Part shown: positions 1-8,144 of the stretch, in pieces
How the letters are laid out: each line of letters opens with the position of its first letter
Numbering within the stretch: position 1 is the first letter of the stretch
Assembly (NCBI GenBank): GCA_001599755.1
Contig: BCHX01000025.1
Location: 1 to 17,338 of the forward strand
Direction: 5' to 3'
DNA from: Gliomastix tumulicola
Taxonomy: Eukaryota; Ascomycota; Sordariomycetes; Hypocreales; Bionectriaceae
DNA length: 17,338 nt
The notes under the pieces: model-generated
Seen by the model: the letters and a program-made list of their open reading frames with translations, nothing else
What the model was told of the DNA's origin: nothing
Database searches by the model: none
Translations under genes and position numbers: made by a program

Positions 1-31
1 TTTGAACAGCCAAGCCCTTTCTGGCTGAAAG

Positions 32-40
32 ATATATATA
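32..40 (+). promoter_or_regulatory. TATA-like element
   Basis: An alternating AT run (GATATATATA) sits about 190 bases before the ATG at 230. It could be the TATA box of the small ORF at 230-577. The distance would require a 5' leader of roughly 160 bases. This is position and composition only. Confidence 0.25.
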
Positions 41-229
41 GGCGCCTGGCTCCCCAGCATACAGCAAGCTTTGGTGCAGCCACTGGAAAAGAGCATACCT
101 TACCTTATTCTGACATTATTCTGCTCAGCCCTTGTCTTCTACGCTAGGACGCACGAGACCGCATATTAGACGCCTTGGTGAGCAGAACCTTCCCCCCTCG
201 CGCGCACCATCGCTAACAAAGCAAAGACC

Positions 230-577
230 ATGTCGGGAAGTGATATCCTCGAGCTGTTGAAAGCTAGAGACGTGGAGATCGAAAGGCTGTTACGCAAGCC
301 CTTTTCGAATCACTGCGAGCATGGAAGGCCCTGCCGCGAGGGCGTAACGGGCGACTCGGATGATAATACCGATGCTCCAGTTGAGGAGGATGACTCGGAC
401 ACGGATATCGATCCGTATGACAGGATCAAAGAAGTTCACGAAGCCAAATTACGTGCGGGGAATATCATCCTCAATAAGTTACTACTCACTCTTATGTTTT
501 TATCTTGGGCTTTTCTCATGCTGGCTCCACAGCGCAAACAGCCAGCAGCGTGTGTTTGCCCTCAGGTGGATGGATAA
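230..577 (+). CDS. Hypothetical small acidic protein with one C-terminal membrane segment
   Basis: An ATG-started frame of 115 codons that I do not recognise. The N-terminal third is mixed-charge and could form a helix (residues 1-22). Residues 42-62 are strongly acidic, rich in Asp and Glu. Residues about 79-99 form one hydrophobic stretch flanked by a Lys and an Arg-Lys pair, compatible with a single transmembrane helix near the C-terminus. The start ATG has a purine-rich context (AAAGACC before it) and a TATA-like run lies upstream. The composition (acidic linker, then helix) is more protein-like than most short frames here, but length and lack of a family leave it uncertain. It could be an exon of a larger gene or a chance frame. 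Confidence 0.35.
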   Translation: MSGSDILELLKARDVEIERLLRKPFSNHCEHGRPCREGVTGDSDDNTDAPVEEDDSDTDIDPYDRIKEVHEAKLRAGNIILNKLLLTLMFLSWAFLMLAPQRKQPAACVCPQVDG

Positions 578-1040
578 AATTTCTAGTCAAGTAGAACCAA
601 ATTCACTATACATCTTTACAAATTGCCGAGATGAAGAAATTTATTCAGGCTGAACTTGTTCTCTTGCGATTTGGACTTCTGTTGCAGCGTTCGCGATATG
701 GACATACGCCGAGCATTAAGGCCGGCAAAGTACCAATACCCGCGTGTATCAGGTCCGCAGGTGCGCACTGTTCTCAGTCCCTCGTACTCAGTCCGCTGTA
801 AGGTAAATTGGCAACTGGGTCGTACCTTCTCGCCATAACAATACACGGCAAGATTTCAGTCCCACGCAGTGTACCTAGTGTTAGTGAATTCCATCGCTTG
901 GTCTCTCGGCAAGAGTGATCCAGCCAGATTCGCGGCATTCTCTGTGGAAATAACAGGCGCTCACCGATGTAATACATGAACGAGGTAGCATCAAACACTA
1001 GACAAATAACCTGATGAGAATATAGCTGATTACTTAAAAT
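578..1040. other. Intergenic stretch, nothing recognised
   Basis: Only short competing frames on both strands. No RecQ helicase motif is visible on the minus strand here, which is where one would lie if the recombinase gene to the right carried the usual downstream helicase domain. No tRNA or clear repeat was seen. Confidence 0.4.
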
Positions 1041-1235
1041 AAGTCCTCGCTAAAATAAAGCTCTGCCCGCGTACTGAGCGAGCATTACGTCACGGCTCAT
1101 CCATGACACGCTGTTAGAGATCACTGATAGCGATAACGGTGCACTGTCTGAAATCTGCTTGGTCCACTGAGGACTCTTTGCCGCGTGGTCTGCTGGCTGC
1201 TCGGTTGTTTTGCTTGCTTGGTGCAGAAATTCGTG
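1041..1235 (-). other. Open continuation of the recombinase frame past its stop
   Basis: Past the TAG at 1238-1236 the same minus-strand frame stays open for about 65 codons, to a TAG near 1043-1041. It begins HEFL, which fits the RWHEF-type sequence that follows the recombinase domain in relatives. This suggests the stop at 1236 is a nonsense change, not the ancestral end. The remaining codons (Gln- and Ser-rich) resemble a linker, and no helicase follows. Confidence 0.5.
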
Positions 1236-3913
1236 CTATCGACTAGATGCCCACTCGTATACTCGGAGCAATGACGGTTGAAGTTGGTGTGGATAAGCAC
1301 CATCCAGCCCATATGTTGCGGCTCGCTGCGCTGGCCTGTGGCCACTCTGCCATGCAAATGCAACATTTTTATCAGCTGTAGTACTATGGTCGTCATATCG
1401 GTTGAAAGGCGCAAACACTTCGCGCACGTGCTTTTCCGTGATCCCAATGGTGACTTGTCGATACATCTGACTTGTGATGCTTTGTCCCCAAACCTTGCGT
1501 CCTGCGGCGCGTAAGATAGCTGTCATGCGTTCTGCAAGCCACGGCTTGCCGTGTTGACGGAATAGTAGTCTTGTGCCTTGAACCGGACTGTGAAGTCCTG
1601 CGTGCGCGTCTAATTCTTGGCGTAATATACGAGCGACACCACGTATGTATGCCAGATACTGGACAAGAACAATCCCTAATCGAGATGGTAGGAACCGTAC
1701 CACGTTAAACTCATGATTTGTTGTTCTCTTTGCTTTGTGATGGCGTATGATGTAGATCATAGAGCCGTTCCAGACATAGATCCCGCGCATGCTCGTTGGG
1801 CTGTTCTCTACCTCCAAGCTTGCGAGCTCTCGGAGTCGTGGTGCTTGACCGCAGCTGGTGTAAAGGCCGCCCATCAACATCTCTTCAAGTTGTTTCGTGC
1901 GTGACAGGTACTGCTTCACAGCGATCCAGCTCCAGCGCCCATGGCCAGCAAGCGGAGAAAGTGACCCGTGCTGTGCACATGCATGCAGGAGCAGCTTTCC
2001 ATAGCCATCAGCAAGTCCGTTGCTGGAAAGAGAAACGAACGAAAATCCGGGTGCAGCATTGCTCATTTCATCCCGCAGAGCAGATAGAACCACGTTCGAT
2101 TCAAACCCATACATAAGGTCAGCGCAGAGATTCTCTGCCTGAGAAAGAAAGTAGTCGGGCAGACGTCGGAACATATCCATGGACAAAATGATATCTTGAC
2201 CGCAGCGCACCGTCTGATCGTCATCACTCCATTGCAGAAGACAAGGCGGAACCTCCGTCTTGCTGATCTTGTACCCGAAACTTCGCAAACTGAACAACTC
2301 TGCTAGCGCGGATGGCGAGCCTGCCGTAATGTATCGGTTGCACACCGCCTTGAAGTGCTCGAGTTGGCCTGTCCGGGGCCTGCATGGCCGATCAAGGACG
2401 CTGTAGCCGAAGAGTGGCAGAGCATACTCGAGAAATAGCAGCCGTTGCACGTAGATGAGCCCGGACAGCGAAGGACAAAATTGTCGTGCAAGCATGAAGT
2501 GCTGGAAATCCGACGAAAAACCAAGGATGCCGCTGAAGTAGACAAGCAATGTGATCCCGCATCGCCATCCCAAAACTCTTGCTTGCTGAGTGTCATACTG
2601 AGCTGGAATAGGAGCTCAAGAAACTCAATCCGGACAGAGTCATTGGAAGACACAGTGTCCGTCGTAGAGCGAGCTCCTCTCTCGTACTCTAGACCCTCAT
2701 CGTCGACTTGCTTGTATAGCTCCTCATCAACTGCATCGGATGACCAGTCACTCTCATCGCTTTCACTGGACCCCTCTTCGAACTCATCCTCCGACGTACT
2801 GCGAGCTTCCCAAGCTGACGATGACGGATCCAGCCATGCTGCTGGTGGTCCTCTCGCCCCGGCTTGATATCGCTCATCGGCCGTAGTCGGCCATTGCCCC
2901 TTGCTCGTATCTATTGTATCCCACACTTTATGCTCCCATAGCTTGCGGACCTGGTCTCGCACCTCCCGAGGAAGGGCCACTCTGACCTGTTTGCGAGACG
3001 CTTCTGGTAGGAAATATGCGCGGATGACGAAGGCTATAAACCGTTTCCACACCAGCCGATACCGGTGCTGTGTGCTTGGCTCCGTCATTACATAAAACGC
3101 CCTCGACTGATAGCTGTTGACTCTAGACGTCACGAGCCAGCATCGAATCAGACGGCTGGTATGGCGCGCCGTAGTCTCACACCGATTCAGCATCAGGTCA
3201 ACAGCGCCCAATATGCAAGCGATCTTCTGCTCGTGGCAAGCCGGACTGACAAGATCGGCGTCTCCCTCACGTTCTCCCTGACCGAGAAGCAAGGCAGCCC
3301 ATGGTCGCCCGGCAACTCGAGTGGTTGCATTTGTTGTCATGGCTTTCAGGATATCCCGACGCACGTTCCTGTACATGACTTGCCACTGTGTCCGCTCAAG
3401 CCACGGGCTTGTAGCCGCCAGGGATTCTTCACCTAGTCCCATGGCGTACACTCGGGGCTGGTTCTGCGCCTGGATATGCTGCTCATGGCGCTGCAGCACC
3501 GCTTCCACATGCTGCTTTACTGCCTTGATGGCTGCCCGCTTCTTGGGCCTGGAGGCGCTAAGCGATGTCGGACTGAGCTCGTGCGCATCCGGGGCGTACA
3601 TTTTCGACGCCCACACGGGGAGTGACTTTCGTTCCACCTCGAACCAGCCACTGGCATTCCGTGACCGAAAGAAGCGCTGGCATGCCACGTTTTCGCGCCA
3701 TGGCAATGCCGGGGATCCTTGCGGTGCGCTTGCTAGTTCTCTCTTGCGTTTAGGGCCTGGCCGGCCAGCCCCGTGCGAATTGACCCAACCGTGGTAGGAC
3801 CGGCAGTGTTTCTGGATTTTTGGGGTTGCCTCGCGAGGTAAGGACATTTCCAGCACCTGCAAGTTCGGGAATATAGTTGATGGTCGGCGGTGGGAACTCA
3901 ATCCGTCCAACAT
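1236..3913 (-). pseudogene. OrsD-like / tyrosine-recombinase-like protein, broken by a frameshift
   Basis: This matches the fungal family with an N-terminal OrsD/DUF3505-like zinc-finger region followed by a tyrosine-recombinase-like domain, often fused to a RecQ helicase. Reading the minus strand, the first half holds a degenerate finger (IQKHCRSYHGW, near 3815-3782), then SPWLERTQW, HTSRLIRCWLV, EPSTQHRYRLVWKRFIAF and an acidic linker. The second half starts LLVYFSGILGF and carries the recombinase set: an Arg in APRLREL (about 1838), Lys in RHHKAK (1736), QMYRQ in place of HxxR (Arg at 1460), GH (1340) and the candidate nucleophile Tyr (1313). The halves are in different frames. Homology switches at about 2553, consistent with one missing base. 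The last open frame ends in TAG at 1236, where the family has Trp. The start is uncertain: the ATG ending at 3913 is the first in frame, and another is at 3847. There is no helicase domain. Confidence 0.8.
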
Positions 3914-3968
3914 CGGCGCGACCAGGGCTTCACCATCGCCAATACCACCATTGCCACCGAATCTTCCA

Positions 3969-4702
3969 ATGGAACGTTTTCGTCTGCCTCTCTGCGCTAT
4001 GGGAGGCAACGAGCAGCGGCAACATCGACGTCTGAACAAGCCACGACGCGAAGCAACACGCGAAACAACGGACACCAACCGCTTCGAAATCCTATGTGCA
4101 CATTACGTCAGTCTCCCCTACTCAGTCTCTGCTACTCTCCTAGGCATTTGCCCTTGTTCGATGTCACTAACGGCTGAGGTGTGTTTGCTGCCTAGTACCC
4201 CAACGACGCGAGTTTCCAACAATCCTCCGACGTCTTTCGTGCCATCCAACAGCTCCGTGACCCCCGACACGTAACCCCGCAGCTTGTCAAAACCGAACGA
4301 CCGAAGCGAAGAATTACTGTTCGCCGTCGGCGATGCCGGCCGTGGCCCCTCTGCCAACGTGCTCGGGAGGATCAGCTTGACGTCGCCACGCTCACCCAAC
4401 TTAAGGACGAGCTTCGGGCCTACGTTACCCTTCTCTGGGATTTTGGCGTAGCATATCCGGTGGCGAGTCAGAATATTCACCTAAACCATTGTCATAAGGC
4501 CGGCCAGGGAGTTTGGATGCTTTTCCTGGACGGGGCGGACCGACATGCAAAGTACTGGCCATCGACGCGGAGGGAAGAAGGGTCTACAATATGGGCAAGA
4601 GCGAGGGCGCAGCAACTTCAAAATGTGGATTCGCTGTTTGCACCGCTGCTGGGCGTTGAAGGAACGAGGATTGTACTTGAGGCTATGCGTTTAGATGAAT
4701 AG
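3969..4702 (+). CDS. Hypothetical two-exon protein, family unknown
   Basis: Proposed exons are 3969-4106 and 4196-4702, giving about 214 residues. Exon 1 starts at an ATG (MERFRLPLC) and is basic and polar. Exon 2 is one open frame of 168 codons, extending well upstream of its first internal Met, so a spliced start is needed. The intron has GTCAGT at its 5' end and CTAAC at 4167-4171, 22 bases before the TAG acceptor at 4193-4195. The phase is preserved. The middle has a run of basic residues (ERPKRRITVRRRR) and then a helix-like stretch (DQLDVATLTQLKDELRAYV). I do not recognise the family. A competing minus-strand frame (4480-4118) looks like its antisense shadow. The 5' end lies 55 bases from the recombinase pseudogene start, facing away from it. 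Confidence 0.42.
4107..4195 (+). other. Predicted intron of the 3969-4702 gene
   Basis: 89 bases, GTCAGT donor, CTAAC branch sequence and TAG acceptor, with the reading frame kept across it. The branch-to-acceptor spacing is typical of filamentous fungi. The donor is less than ideal. Confidence 0.45.
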
Positions 4703-5003
4703 GGCCCTTAACTAGTATAAGGTACGGAAACGCGTCTCGTTTCCTCCGTAGCCAATCAAGTGCGCGCTCGCCTTGAGATGAAATGACACCGCCTTGGAAT
4801 CGGTTGCGCGTTTCCAAGGCCCCACTACCGAGTCTCTTCAACCTATCAGAATCTTGGACCCCCTGGTCCTTTGTGAGCAACCATTTCCTAATCTGCCAGC
4901 CTGGTCTCCTTGCCGGGGTCTAGTTGGGCTGGGAGTTGCAACGAGGGGTGGAAGTGGTGGAAGAGGGCAGCGAAGGTGAACGTGAAGGAAAAGAGAGGAG
5001 ATT
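4703..5003. other. Short intergenic stretch, nothing recognised
   Basis: No frame with family resemblance was seen. The stretch becomes purine-rich (GAGG/GAAGG) just before the OrsD relic at 5004. Confidence 0.35.
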
Positions 5004-5265
5004 ATGGCGGCCACTTTCCCATACCTTCCAGCTTACGGGGTTGTACTCTGCGTCGAGTGCCAGACCTGCATCTCGCTGATACGCAGCAGCCAGGAGCGGC
5101 ACCTGAGTGCACGTGTCGAAGGAGCACGGCCAGAAGCCGGCGCAGCAGGTCGAGGGCNCCTCATGGCGGGCGTGCACCGTTCAGACCTTCTTCGCGGAGA
5201 GTCAGCATGTGCGGTACTTTGCCGTGGACGACGACACTCCGCGTCGAATCGTCCCAGTCTCTACC
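5004..5265 (+). pseudogene. Relic of an OrsD-like zinc-finger domain (N-terminal fragment)
   Basis: From the ATG at 5004 the frame reads FPYLPAYGVVLCVECQTCIS and soon SSQERHL, the usual opening of OrsD/DUF3505-type proteins (CxxC followed by a distal His). From about 5107 a different frame reads VHVSKEHGQKPAQQ and then SWRACTVQTFFAE and HVRYFAVDDD, which is the second finger and the segment after it in the same family. In relatives I remember, some 60-70 residues separate these two blocks. Here they are almost adjacent, so an internal deletion with a frame change is the simplest reading. Nothing family-like follows about 5265. The base at 5158 is N. The fragment lies on the strand opposite to the 3913-1236 copy and belongs to a different subtype, so it is a separate copy and not its missing start. 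Confidence 0.7.
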
Positions 5266-6057
5266 TGGGTGGGCGATCTGTTGTACCTTCGCCGCATGTA
5301 CACATCGCCGGGAGCTGTGTTTTTGCCATTCTTGTTGGTACGTCTGGACGTCCAAGCCCCCGTGGAAGCTCAGAACCCGTCCCACGAACCGAACAGGCGA
5401 CCGCCAGAAGCCGCCCAGTCATGTTCAAATCTATATGGGTAACAGTGGGCCCTAAAAATCAAATCTACCTACTCCGTACAAAACGTATGATTTTATCCTC
5501 GTCTACTAGGGAGTCCGTACCGTCATGTAGTGCCTCTGGGGCACGTCGTCTTGTCGAACCACTCCCTGTCAGGGGTAACAATCAAATTCCTGAGATTACA
5601 GCATGGAGGCACGACCCACTTGTTGACCTACGCAGCGGACTTGATACACGAGAGAATAAGAACAGTGTGCACGGACCACTTGCGGACCTGATACACGTGG
5701 GTATTGGTACAGTAGGCTAATGTATGGGGGCTAAGGCTACTTCCTTAACACTACCTTGCCAAGAAAGTATGATTACAGAGGAAGGTGGAATCAGGAAGTT
5801 GACAAGGAAAAGCTGACAATTGAGGGTAGCTGTCAGTTAATTATAGAAGAGTAGGGCTGTGGACGCAAGCCGTAAATGTTAGGAATATGGAAGATGAATG
5901 GTGACCGAGGATACGGGGTAGGGACATACTCGTCCAGGTTCAATCTAACTCTCCTCGAGTTCACCTGATATGGGATAGTAGGCCAAGAATTACCTACCCT
6001 GTAGTCGGTTCCGGTCATGTGACCTGGAGCTCTTACGCCGACGTTTTCCCGTTGAAC
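5266..6057. other. Intergenic stretch, nothing recognised
   Basis: The second frame of the OrsD relic stays open to 5442 and another to 5720, but neither shows family resemblance. An imperfect internal similarity is visible near 5610-5700 (GGCACGACCCACTTGTTGACCT against GCACGGACCACTTGCGGACCT, followed by TGATACACG in both). No RNA gene was seen. Confidence 0.35.
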
Positions 6058-6070
6058 GTATTTATATCTC
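6058..6070 (+). promoter_or_regulatory. TATA-like element upstream of the four-exon gene
   Basis: GTATTTATATCTC lies about 50 bases before the ATG at 6115, and the leader after it is pyrimidine-rich (CTTTCAC, TTTTTCGTCTTC), as in many fungal promoters. Confidence 0.4.
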
Positions 6071-6114
6071 TTTCACGGAATGTCTTTCACTAAGCAGCTT
6101 TTTCGTCTTCAAAT

Positions 6115-8144
6115 ATGTCTGATCTCTTGGTTACGATGACTGACATGCCTAATGAGGATAATGACATGAGTGCAGATGATGCATCGACAACTATTTCACA
6201 AGCCTCTTCGCATCTCACGCAAACCCAAACACACATCCGTGTTGAGTCGCAATGTGGCGCCTGCGGTGACTTTTTTCATTCTCAAGATCACGTTCTGATC
6301 AGTAAGTGTCATCTGCGTCCTGAACATCACCGCGCACCGCGCACTCCGACTAACTGCGCATGACACGCTAGTTCTTGGCCCAAACTACTCATCTCCCTAT
6401 GAGGTGCGGAGCCTGCGTCAGTTCGGGACCGTGCAGTTACCCGATGGGTGGTGGGCTTGCCCGTATCCGTTGAGCGAGTGCTCGACGTGCCAGCAGTCCA
6501 GTGAATGCGGCACACTTCATGCCGATTGCTTCCAGTTCTATCGTCATTTGTGCCCTGGGGTTGAAAGACTGCGGCATCTCTGGAGGGCTACGACCTGGAG
6601 ATATCCTTGGTCGCATTTCACCCGGCCTACTCCGTCACCGGCTCCAGATTGGGAAATCGGCATGCACTACGCGTCACAGATCTTCTGCCAGCTTGCAACA
6701 GTACCGGCAGAAGTTGGTTTAATGATATGGGGTTATTTGACGTCCCACATGCTACATCGTTACACCTCCGTCGCTACGCTGGCCCGCGTGCTATCTTTGC
6801 AGGCTGTGGATCCAGCAAGCTCACCGATTCCTCTTTGCGAGATCAAGGCATGGCATCGCGGATGTGCCCCGAAGATAGGCACTGTGGATAGAAAACCGGT
6901 CATGCGTCTGTCCATTGACTCCTTGGGTCTCAGGGAGATCGAGCAGTTACCGAGCATGCCGGCCGGGCAAGTGTCGCAGAGCGAGACTCAGACTTTCGTT
7001 GTCCAAGATATCGAGACTTTCTATGGTGTACTAGCACTCTTCGAGGTATGTCTATCCTTTGCATTTTCCAGAGCCATCACTGACGTAGCAAGCATGGACT
7101 ATCTCGCCTCATTGTCCCATCTCTTCTTTGTCACTCTTGGCCATATCCCGGCATGAGAGTCTGGAATACACCATGTCCGCCAGGGCTCCACGATATCTCG
7201 ATACTACACCCTTCGCACCGTTTGCCGGCACGTGGACGTTTCTTTACGTTGGATACTCGCAAAAGCTTTGGTATCACATTCCTCATATCGTCCTGGTCAA
7301 CGTATGCCATTCATGTGCATACCCCATCCTCGCCATGTGCTGCGCGGAGTTTTCAACAAGCCCATACTCATGATGGTGCTTGGGTTTATGTTCCACTCTC
7401 CCACGGAGATCCCATAATCGCATTTGGTGTCCGACTGATACATTCTCGGGAGGTGTCCGGGGACAGTATGCCTTGTTTCTTGGTGAGTAGTCTAGCAATG
7501 ATGATATTACACGGGACTTGAGCTGAAATGTAGGCTAGTTTCGTTTTAAAACCTCCGGAGACCTCGCAGTTGGGCCCCTGCACCAGAAATCAACTCGGGA
7601 TATTGTTGCACACACCGAGGAAGGCCCAACCATATTTTATCACACCCCGGACAGCGGCTGCATCACAACGTTTGGGGCTTACCCTCAACAGAAGAGTGCG
7701 AAAAGTCGTCCTATACGTTGTACGCCTCTGTTGACGGAGCTTCCCCCGCCTCCCCCGCCATTCCCCCAGCCATGCTTTTCCTCCGCCTCCCTGCAAGACG
7801 TTACTTCTACACAAACATTCTACATCCCCGAAACAGGCCATTGCAGGGGCATTATTATAGAGTACAGGGACAGAACTCAACGTGCTGTTGGACAGTGTCG
7901 ACTGGGTGTCGATCCCTTCGTACGCTGCGTCGACCCAGACATGCTATACTACGCCAAGGGTTTCTGTGCGAGAGCAAGTGCTACTAAGCAACACTGGGTC
8001 AAAATTTCCTTTGCTCCTAGGACAACAGTGGACTTAATCGACAAAACGAGAGAAGAAATTGATTGGAAAAGCCAGAAGATGATTGGGAACCTGCTATTCT
8101 GGTTTACAAAACAAACAAGTATGGCATGCCGCTCCTGGATTTAA
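6115..8144 (+). CDS. Fungal-specific protein with cysteine cluster and F-box-like stretch, four exons
   Basis: Proposed exons are 6115-6301, 6372-7045, 7093-7482 and 7539-8144, about 618 residues. Each join keeps the phase. It matches a family of uncharacterised proteins from filamentous fungi that I recognise by sequence, not by function. Residues 1-45 are acidic and Ser/Thr-rich. Cys47/Cys50, Cys92, Cys99/Cys102, Cys108 and His112/Cys115 (LHADC) could form a zinc site. Residues about 170-195 (ATVPAEVGLMIW...) look like a weak F-box-like helix pair. Later blocks are IPLCEIKAWHRGC, GMRVWNTPCPPGL, RKSFGITF, GPTIFYHTPDSG, PCFSSASLQDV, FYIPETGHCRGI and AVGQCRLGVDP. The family tail is still readable at LLFWFT (about 8095-8112). 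The last 10 or so codons run into the transposase in another frame, so the original end is probably lost. Function unknown. Confidence 0.78.
6302..6371 (+). other. Intron 1 of the fungal-specific gene
   Basis: 70 bases with a GTAAGT donor, CTAAC at 6350-6354 and a TAG acceptor at 6369-6371. It splits a codon after its first base. Removing it joins the CGAC cysteine pair region to the WWACPYPLSEC region. Confidence 0.8.
7046..7092 (+). other. Intron 2 of the fungal-specific gene
   Basis: GTATGT donor at 7046 and CTGAC branch at 7079-7083. The acceptor is ambiguous: TAG at 7086-7088 would put the next exon out of frame, while AAG at 7090-7092 gives the frame that continues the family sequence (HGLSRLIV, then GMRVWNTP). 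At 47 bases it is short but possible. The alternative is a one-base error here. Confidence 0.5.
7483..7538 (+). other. Intron 3 of the fungal-specific gene
   Basis: 56 bases with a GTGAGT donor, a CTGAA branch-like sequence at about 7523 and a TAG acceptor at 7536-7538. Phase 0 on both sides. The exon after it reads FRFKTSGDLAVGP, as expected for the family. Confidence 0.7.
8090..8130 (+). mobile_element. Junction between host gene tail and truncated MULE
   Basis: Within about 40 bases the first frame still reads the fungal-specific family (GNLLFWFT) and the second begins MULE sequence (YKTNKYGMPLL). The shared bases at the switch (TTTACAAAAC) would suit a microhomology join. It marks where a MULE fragment was fused to the end of the older gene. 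Confidence 0.6.

Noticed and set aside
2445..3797. Plus-strand open frames across the recombinase pseudogene
   Set aside because: Each is the complement of recognisable OrsD/recombinase coding sequence, with low-complexity Ser/Cys-rich translation.
4118..4480. 120-codon minus-strand open frame
   Set aside because: Overlaps the proposed exon 2 on the plus strand. It has no recognised motif, and the plus strand has a good intron signal. Not fully excluded.
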